Origin: Pseudonocardia kujensis
GTDB taxonomy: Bacteria; Actinomycetota; Actinomycetes; Mycobacteriales; Pseudonocardiaceae
DNA: 64,000 bases
Assembly: GCF_021283305.1 (NCBI RefSeq)
Contig: NZ_JAJSOK010000024.1
Span: 1-64,000 of the forward strand
Direction of reading: 5' to 3'
This document shows positions 58,367 to 64,000 of the stretch, piece after piece; the first letter of the stretch is position 1, and each line of letters starts with the position of its first letter. The translations under genes and the position numbers were made by a program. The notes under the pieces were generated by a model. That model had not been told where the DNA came from and did no database searches. It saw only the letters and a program-made list of their open reading frames with translations.

Positions 58367-58935
58367 TGTACGACCTCGTGGTGATCGGGGACAGCTTCGC
58401 CGAGGGACGCGGGGACCCCGACGGGTCCGGCGGCTTCGTCGGTTGGGTCCCGCGGGTGGCGCACCGGCTGGGCCTGCGTGAGGTTCTCAACCTCGGTACG
58501 TACGGCGCGACCACCCAGGACGTCGTCGACCAGCAGCTGGACAAGATCGTCGACGTCGAGACCACGCTGCTGGGCGTGGCAGTCGGCGGCAACGACCTGG
58601 TTCGCGCCTATGACCACGACGGCTTCCGACGCAACCTCACGGCGATCTTCGACGCGGTCGTGGCCCCCGGACGGTGCCTGTTCACTCACGACTATCCGGA
58701 CATCCCTGGCAAGCTCCCGGGGATCCCGGAGGAGCACCGCGCCGCGCTGCGAGCTCGCTTCGCCGAGGCCAACGCCTTCCTCGCCTCGCTCTGCGCCGAG
58801 CGGGGTGTGGTCCGCTACGAGCTGTCCACCGCAGCGCTCTGCGCGGATCCCGACATGTGGTACCCGGACGGCATCCACCCTTCCTCGCGCGGCCACCGCG
58901 CGATCGCCGACGAAATCGCCGCCCTGCTCTCCTGA
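58366..58935 (+). CDS. SGNH/GDSL-type esterase
   Basis: 189 residues. Block I LVVIGDSFAEGRGDP (Ser), Gly in NLGTYGATT, Asn in VAVGGNDL, and Asp/His in YPDGIHPSSRGHRAI: complete SGNH tetrad. Cytoplasmic, no signal peptide. Likely releases or trims an acyl ester of the PKS product. Coupled to the gene before it (TGATG). Confidence 0.9.
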   Translation: MYDLVVIGDSFAEGRGDPDGSGGFVGWVPRVAHRLGLREVLNLGTYGATTQDVVDQQLDKIVDVETTLLGVAVGGNDLVRAYDHDGFRRNLTAIFDAVVAPGRCLFTHDYPDIPGKLPGIPEEHRAALRARFAEANAFLASLCAERGVVRYELSTAALCADPDMWYPDGIHPSSRGHRAIADEIAALLS

Positions 58936-59010
58936 ATTGCTCCCCGCATTCCCGGTTCGCCGAGCGAATCGGTCCCGTGGGTTGCCGAAATGACGCTGAA
59001 AAGAGGACGC

Positions 59011-62000
59011 GTGTCCGATACCCCGGCCCGGGTCGGCCGCCGCACGGCGGACGATCCCATTGCGATCATCGGTATGGCGGGCCTGTTCCCGATGGCCCGG
59101 AACTACCGCGACTATTGGCAGAACATCCTCGACGCGGTCGACTGCACCTCGGAGGTCCCGGAGACGCACTGGCGCCCCGAGGACTACTTCGACCCCACAC
59201 CCTCGACCGACCCCTCCCACCCGGACACCACCTACTGCACCCGTGGTGGGTTCGTGCCCGAGACCCGGTTCTCGCCGGGCGAGTTCGGGCTGCCGCCGAA
59301 CCAGCTCGAGGTGACCACCACCGTCCAGCTGCTCAGTCTGGTCGTGGCCCGTGACCTGTTGCGGGATGCGGGCGCGGTGACGGACGCGGGGAACGCGAGC
59401 TGGTACGACCCGGCCCGGACCGGGGTGACGCTCGGCGTGACCGGCCCGATGCCGCTGACCCATCCGATGGCGGCCCGGCTCGAGACGCCGGTGCTCAAGG
59501 AGGTCGTGCGCAGCTGCGGGCTGTCCGACGCCGACGCCGAGGCCATCGCGCAGAAGTACCTGATGGCCTTTCCGCCGTGGGAGGAGAACACCTTCCCCGG
59601 CCTTCTCGGCAACGTGACCGCAGGCCGGATCGCGAACCGCTTCGACCTCGGCGGGATGAACTGCGCGGTCGACGCCGCGTGCGCGAGCTCGCTGTCCGCC
59701 CTGCGCATGGCCGCGGCCGAGCTGGCCGAGGGCCGTGCCGACCTGATGATCACCGGCGGCTGCGACACCGAGAACACGGTCTTCGGCTACATGTGCTTCT
59801 CGCGCACCCAGGCGCTGTCGAAGAGCGGCCGGATCAAGCCGTTCGACGACACCGCGGACGGCACGCTGGTCGGCGAGGGCATCGGGCTGCTGGCGCTCAA
59901 GCGGCTCACCGACGCAGAGCGCGACGGTGACCGGGTCTACGCGGTCGTCCAGGGCATCGGCTCCTCCTCCGACGGGCGCTTCGGCAGCATCTACGCGCCG
60001 CGGGCGTCCGGCCAGGAGCTGGCGCTGCGACGCGCATACACCGACGCCGGGTTCTCGCCGGCGTCGGTCGAGCTGTTCGAGGGCCACGCGACCGGCACCG
60101 CGGTAGGTGACAGGACCGAGCTCACCGCGCTCGGCGCCGTCCTCGACGAGGCGACGGACGAGCGCAACTACGCCGCGATCGGCAGCGTCAAGTCGCAGAT
60201 CGGGCACACCAAGGGCGCGGCGGGCACCGCCTCGCTCATGAAGCTCGCGTTGTCGCTGCGGCACAAGGTGCTGCCGCCCACGATCAACATCGACAAGCCG
60301 AACAAGGCGCTCGAAGGCCACGCGCTGTACCCGAACACCGTGACCCGCCCCTGGATCCGCGACCCGCGACGGCCGGTCCGGCGGGCGGCGGCCTCCGCGA
60401 TGGGCTTCGGCGGCACCAACTTCCACGTGGTACTGGAGGAAGCAGACCCCGAGCGGCCCCCGACCTCCCACCGCGGCCCGCGGGCCCACGTGTGGCACGC
60501 GGCCGACCGCGCCTCCCTCCTCACTGCACTGGACGGGCCACCGTCCGACGGCGAGATCCCGGCCGGGCACGCCCGCATCGGTTTCGTGTCCCGGACCGAT
60601 GACGAGGCCGCTTCGTTGCGCGCGCTCGCCGCGTCCCTGCTGCGCGAGTCGACCGAGGAGAGCTTCTCGCACCCGAAGGGCATCCACTTCCGCGCCACGG
60701 CGCTGCCCGAGCTCCGGGTGGCCGCGCTGTTCGCGGGGCAGGGCAGCCAGTACGTCGAGATGGGGCGGCAGGCCGCGATCGACCTCCCCCCGGTCGGGGC
60801 CGCGTTCGACGCCGCCAACGCCGGCTTCGGCGACGCCGGCTCGGACACCCTCGCTGCCGCCGTCTTTCCGCCGCCGACGTTCGAGGCCGGTGCGGAGGCC
60901 GCGCGTGAGGAGGCGCTGCGCCGCACCGAGTACGCCCAGCCGGCGATCGGGGCGCTGGCCGCCGGCCAGTACGCCGTGCTCCGCGAGTTCGGGCTCGTCC
61001 CCGAGGGCTTTCTCGGGCACAGCTACGGTGAGGTCGTCGCGCTGTGGGCGGCCGGTTCGTTGTCCGACACCGACTTCCACACCCTCTCCCGGGCCCGCGG
61101 CCGAGCGATGGCGCCGCCCGCCGAAGAGGACTACGACCCGGGGACGATGGCGGCCGTCTCGGCGGCGCGCGAGGTCGTCGAGGAAGTTCTCGCCGAGACT
61201 GACGGGGCCGTGGTGTGCAACCACAACGCACCGACGCAGGTCGTGATCGGGGGTTCCGCCGCGGCCGTCACCGCCGCGGTCGCCGAGTTCTCGGCGCGCG
61301 GCGTGTCGGCCAAGGAGCTACCGGTCGCCGCGGCCTTCCACACCTCCCATGTGGACCACGCCGTCGAGTCCTTCCGCGACGCCGTCGCGAGCGTCGAGAT
61401 CGGGGCGCCGGCAGGCCTGCTCGTAGCCAACTCGCCGGGTGCCGAGTACGGCGCCGATGTCGAGGCGAACCGCGCGGTGCTCGGCGATCAGCTGCGGAAG
61501 CCGGTCGAGTTCGTCGCCGGGCTGGAGCGACTGTCCTCCGCCGGGGCGACGGTGTTCGTCGAGTTCGGTCCGAAGCGGGTGCTGACCGGGCTCGTCGAGC
61601 GGACGCTGGGGGAGCGGGCGGTCGCGATCGCCACGGACTCGGGCCCGTCGGGGGACTCCGCCGCCGCCCTGCTCGGCGCCGCCGTGCAGCTCGCGGTGCT
61701 CGGCGCACCGCTGAGCGGGCTCAACCGCTACGCCGCGGCGCCCTTCGCAGAGGTCGAGCCGAAGGGCATGACGGTGACCCTCACTGGCATGACCTACCGG
61801 CCCGAGTCCCGCACCGCCGCCTACCGGGAGGCGCTGACGGCGGGCTACACGGTCGAGCTGCCTGCTGCCCTGCCCGCACCGGTCACCGGGCCCGCCATCC
61901 CGGTGGCCGACCGGTCCCCTGCGACCCCCGCGCCGGGTGCGGCGCTCCCCACCGGCGCCCCCGCGCCGAGCGCCGGGACCACCGCCGGCGCGGCGGTCGC

Positions 62001-64000
62001 CCTGTCCGGCGCGCCCGCACCCCTCCCGCCCGTCGATGGACCGACCTCGGCCGAGAGCGGGCTCGTGGGCGACCCGCTCGCCGAGCACGTCGACCTGCAT
62101 GCGCGCTACCTCGACAGCCAGCTCCGGATCACGGAGGGCCTGGTCGACGTGCTGCGCGCCCAGGGAGCCGAGGTCGACCCGCAGGTGCAGGCCGGCGTCC
62201 GCGCCGTCGCCGACTCCGCACTCGCGATCAGCCGCGGCCACACCCATGCCAACGAGGTGCTCTCCCGCATGACGAGCCTGGCGGGGGTGGGCGGAACGGG
62301 CGGCTCGGCCCTCGGGCTCGGAGGCGTGCCGGCAGCGGACCTCGTCCCCGGACAGACCCGTCCGGACGCCCTGACGACGGGTGTGAACGGGAACGGATCA
62401 GGTGTCGTCGCCGACCCGTCCGCCCTGGCCGGCGCCGGGACGGCGACGGATCTGCTCAGCACGCCGACCGCGGCTCCGACGGACCCGGGCCCGGCCGCTG
62501 CCCCCAGCCCTGCGCCGGTCGCCCCGTCCTCCAGTGCGGTGGCCACCAGCACCGGCATCGCACCCCCGCCCGCCGGTGGGCCAGGCACCGGACCCGACGC
62601 CGGGGCCGTGCGGGCTGCGCTGCTGACCGTGGTCTCGGAGAAGACCGGCTACCCGGTGGAGATGGTCGAGCCGGGGATGGACCTGGAGACCGATCTCGGG
62701 ATCGACTCGATCAAGCGGGTGCAGATCCTGGGTGCGGTCGCCGAGCGGGTGCCGGGTCTGCCGCAGGTGGGGCCGGAGCAGCTCGCGGAGCTGCGGTCGG
62801 TCGACGACATCGTCGGCGTACTGGCGGGAGCCCCCGACGCAGCGCCGGGCGCCTCCGCACCGTCCTCCGCAGCGTCCTCCGGGGTGGACCCCGACGTCGT
62901 CCGCAGCGCGTTGTTGACGGTGGTCTCGGAGAAGACCGGCTACCCGGTGGAGATGGTCGAGCCGGGGATGGACCTGGAGACCGATCTCGGGATCGACTCG
63001 ATCAAGCGGGTGCAGATCCTGGGTGCGGTCGCGGAGCGGGTTCCCGGCGTCACCGGGGTCGGCCCCGAGCAGCTCGCGGAACTACGCTCGGTCGACGACA
63101 TAGTGCGAGTGCTCGCCGGTACCCCGGGGGCCGAGCCCGTGGTCGTTGTCGGGAGCGAGCAGGCCGCCGAGATCAGCACCGACACCCGACCACACCGCTT
63201 CACGATCGACCTCGCGCCGCTCCCGCCGATCGACCGGCTCGCCGCACCCTTCGCGGAGGAGCCGGTGGCGTGGATCGTCGAGCGCGGCTCCTCCGTGCCC
63301 GCGGCACTGGTCGATGGTCTGCGCGGCCGCGGCTGGACCGTCGTGACCGGGGGTGAGCGGCCGGAGAGCCTGGATGCGGTGCTCCTGCTGGCGGGCCCGC
63401 ACGTCCCGGCCGAGCAGCTGCTCACCGACGCGGTGCTGACCGCGGGCGCGACCGTGCAGGCCCTGCGGCGCACCGCCGAGCGCTCCCGCGCGGCCTTCCT
63501 CACCGTCACCCGCATCGACGGCGGGCTCGGGCACCGCGGTACCGCCGAGCTCCCGCTCGCCCTGCAGGGCGGGCTGACCGGGCTGACCAAGACCCTCGCC
63601 CGCGAGGCGCGCACTGTGTTCGCCCGGGCCCTCGACGTCGAGCCGGGGCTCGACGACACCGCGCTCGCGGACGTCGTCCTCGCCGAGCTGCACGATCCGG
63701 ACCTGGTCGCCGAGGTCGGCGTCGACGCCGACCGCGCCCGCTGGACCCCGGTCCGCACCGACCGCGGCCTGGCCGGCGTCTCGCCGCAGGAGCCGGGCCT
63801 CACCGCGGACGACGTCGTGCTCGTCACGGGCGGCGCCCGCGGCGTGACCGCCAGCTGCGTGATCGCCCTGGCCGAGCGCGTCCCCGCGGAGTTCCTGCTG
63901 CTGGGCCGCACGACCGGCGTCGACGAGCCCGAGCCGACCTGGGCTGCGGGTGTCGCCGACGACGGCCTCAAGGCCGCCCTGATCACCGACCTCCGCAACG
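59011..64000 (+). CDS. PfaA/HglE-like iterative type I polyketide/PUFA synthase, 3' partial
   Basis: At least 1663 residues, running off the window. KS (residues about 15-480): IAIIGMAGLFPMARNYRDYW, active Cys in DAACASSLSA (about 223), EGHATGT, QIGHTKGAAGT. AT (about 570-850): LFAGQGSQYVEMG, GHSYGEV. Then a Pro/Ala-rich linker, two ACPs (LGIDSIKRVQIL at about 1232 and 1329) and the start of a ketoreductase (VLVTGGARGVTA, about 1602). KS-AT-tandem ACP-KR is the PfaA order, and the KS phrase PETHWRPEDYFDP with GGFVPETRFSPGEFG fits PUFA/HglE-type synthases. GTG 59011 has AGAGGA upstream; ATG 58990 is in frame. Product: a long, partly reduced chain, unknown. Confidence 0.88.
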   Translation, partial: MSDTPARVGRRTADDPIAIIGMAGLFPMARNYRDYWQNILDAVDCTSEVPETHWRPEDYFDPTPSTDPSHPDTTYCTRGGFVPETRFSPGEFGLPPNQLEVTTTVQLLSLVVARDLLRDAGAVTDAGNASWYDPARTGVTLGVTGPMPLTHPMAARLETPVLKEVVRSCGLSDADAEAIAQKYLMAFPPWEENTFPGLLGNVTAGRIANRFDLGGMNCAVDAACASSLSALRMAAAELAEGRADLMITGGCDTENTVFGYMCFSRTQALSKSGRIKPFDDTADGTLVGEGIGLLALKRLTDAERDGDRVYAVVQGIGSSSDGRFGSIYAPRASGQELALRRAYTDAGFSPASVELFEGHATGTAVGDRTELTALGAVLDEATDERNYAAIGSVKSQIGHTKGAAGTASLMKLALSLRHKVLPPTINIDKPNKALEGHALYPNTVTRPWIRDPRRPVRRAAASAMGFGGTNFHVVLEEADPERPPTSHRGPRAHVWHAADRASLLTALDGPPSDGEIPAGHARIGFVSRTDDEAASLRALAASLLRESTEESFSHPKGIHFRATALPELRVAALFAGQGSQYVEMGRQAAIDLPPVGAAFDAANAGFGDAGSDTLAAAVFPPPTFEAGAEAAREEALRRTEYAQPAIGALAAGQYAVLREFGLVPEGFLGHSYGEVVALWAAGSLSDTDFHTLSRARGRAMAPPAEEDYDPGTMAAVSAAREVVEEVLAETDGAVVCNHNAPTQVVIGGSAAAVTAAVAEFSARGVSAKELPVAAAFHTSHVDHAVESFRDAVASVEIGAPAGLLVANSPGAEYGADVEANRAVLGDQLRKPVEFVAGLERLSSAGATVFVEFGPKRVLTGLVERTLGERAVAIATDSGPSGDSAAALLGAAVQLAVLGAPLSGLNRYAAAPFAEVEPKGMTVTLTGMTYRPESRTAAYREALTAGYTVELPAALPAPVTGPAIPVADRSPATPAPGAALPTGAPAPSAGTTAGAAVALSGAPAPLPPVDGPTSAESGLVGDPLAEHVDLHARYLDSQLRITEGLVDVLRAQGAEVDPQVQAGVRAVADSALAISRGHTHANEVLSRMTSLAGVGGTGGSALGLGGVPAADLVPGQTRPDALTTGVNGNGSGVVADPSALAGAGTATDLLSTPTAAPTDPGPAAAPSPAPVAPSSSAVATSTGIAPPPAGGPGTGPDAGAVRAALLTVVSEKTGYPVEMVEPGMDLETDLGIDSIKRVQILGAVAERVPGLPQVGPEQLAELRSVDDIVGVLAGAPDAAPGASAPSSAASSGVDPDVVRSALLTVVSEKTGYPVEMVEPGMDLETDLGIDSIKRVQILGAVAERVPGVTGVGPEQLAELRSVDDIVRVLAGTPGAEPVVVVGSEQAAEISTDTRPHRFTIDLAPLPPIDRLAAPFAEEPVAWIVERGSSVPAALVDGLRGRGWTVVTGGERPESLDAVLLLAGPHVPAEQLLTDAVLTAGATVQALRRTAERSRAAFLTVTRIDGGLGHRGTAELPLALQGGLTGLTKTLAREARTVFARALDVEPGLDDTALADVVLAELHDPDLVAEVGVDADRARWTPVRTDRGLAGVSPQEPGLTADDVVLVTGGARGVTASCVIALAERVPAEFLLLGRTTGVDEPEPTWAAGVADDGLKAALITDLRN
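62629..63032 (+). repeat. Duplicated ACP coding repeat (113-bp identical core)
   Basis: 62629-62741 and 62920-63032 are identical over 113 bases, 291 bases apart, covering most of each ACP domain including the DSIK site. Outside these cores the two ACPs differ, so duplication or gene conversion is recent. Tandem identical ACPs are characteristic of PUFA-type synthases. Confidence 0.9.

Noticed and set aside
58803-58815. Copy of the element's 13-mer motif in the GDSL gene
   Set aside because: Only 12 bases match and it lies in ordinary coding sequence far from the element; treated as chance and noted as a caveat.
58279-61224. 981-codon minus-strand open frame
   Set aside because: Entirely antisense to the flavoprotein, GDSL and PKS genes; GC-rich third-position shadow.
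1-64000. CRISPR array
   Set aside because: No regularly spaced 25-40 bp direct repeats were seen; the 56-bp spacing at 16250-16370 involves only 9-bp boxes and has no cas genes.

Overview
High-GC (about 70%) actinomycete DNA, most consistent with Pseudonocardiaceae. Support comes from the MFS-thymidylate kinase fusion next to holB, TTG/GTG starts, leaderless promoters, DosR-type regulation and acyl-ACP desaturase / FAAL lipid chemistry. The genus (Pseudonocardia-like) is inference.

Layout. (1) 1-4768: core chromosome with a Pro-rich membrane protein, the MFS/dTMP-kinase fusion, holB (DNA polymerase III delta') and a decayed MshEN-domain membrane gene. (2) 4769-4845: tRNA-Thr(CGT). Its 3' half is the attachment core for integrated DNA, and 45-46 bp copies recur at 17738 and 31038. 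(3) 4800-17783: a 13-kb element with the order of a phage-inducible chromosomal island: int, XRE repressor, divergent Xis-like gene, primase-helicase, small genes, AP2/HNH-like gene, terS-like gene. It has no structural, portal or conjugation genes. It also carries a HEPN protein beside attL, a trypsin-like protease behind a 40-residue membrane peptide, and DnaA boxes spaced exactly 56 bp apart. (4) 17784-31037: an aromatic-acid-like catabolic island with TetR and AraC regulators, VOC protein, hydrolases, flavodoxin-fold protein, aryl-CoA monooxygenase-like flavoprotein, aryl-CoA ligase, P450 with its reductase, and an MHS importer. It ends in an IS982 element before the third att core. (5) 31083-37475: remnant of a further integrated element and a decay zone. 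It holds a 5'-defective integrase, an Abi_2/AbiF-type gene with a candidate upstream small RNA, a CadD-like transporter, a frameshifted IS701-like element, a DosR-like regulator and a damaged membrane gene, the last two lying between IS701-like ends. (6) 37474-46209: lipid biosynthesis genes, mostly one overlapping minus-strand operon: KAS III pseudogene, two diiron desaturase-like proteins, CFA-synthase-like methyltransferase, ACP, two thioesterases, FAAL, FAD oxidoreductase, then a P450 on the plus strand. (7) 46263-51397: a glycerol-3-phosphate/sugar-type ABC importer operon with an embedded phosphodiesterase. (8) 51557-64000: ferredoxin reductase, LysR, metallo-beta-lactamase-fold protein, acyl-CoA synthetase, thioesterase, FAD reductase, GDSL esterase and a PfaA/HglE-like polyketide synthase that runs off the window.

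How the parts work together. The tRNA-Thr locus has accreted mobile DNA in tandem: a putative phage satellite with defence-like cargo, a catabolic operon and an older remnant. The right third reads as a specialised lipid locus in which FAAL, ACP and the PKS would load and build an acyl chain, and the desaturases, methyltransferase, flavoproteins and P450 would tailor it. All functions are inferred from sequence reading only; no database search was possible.
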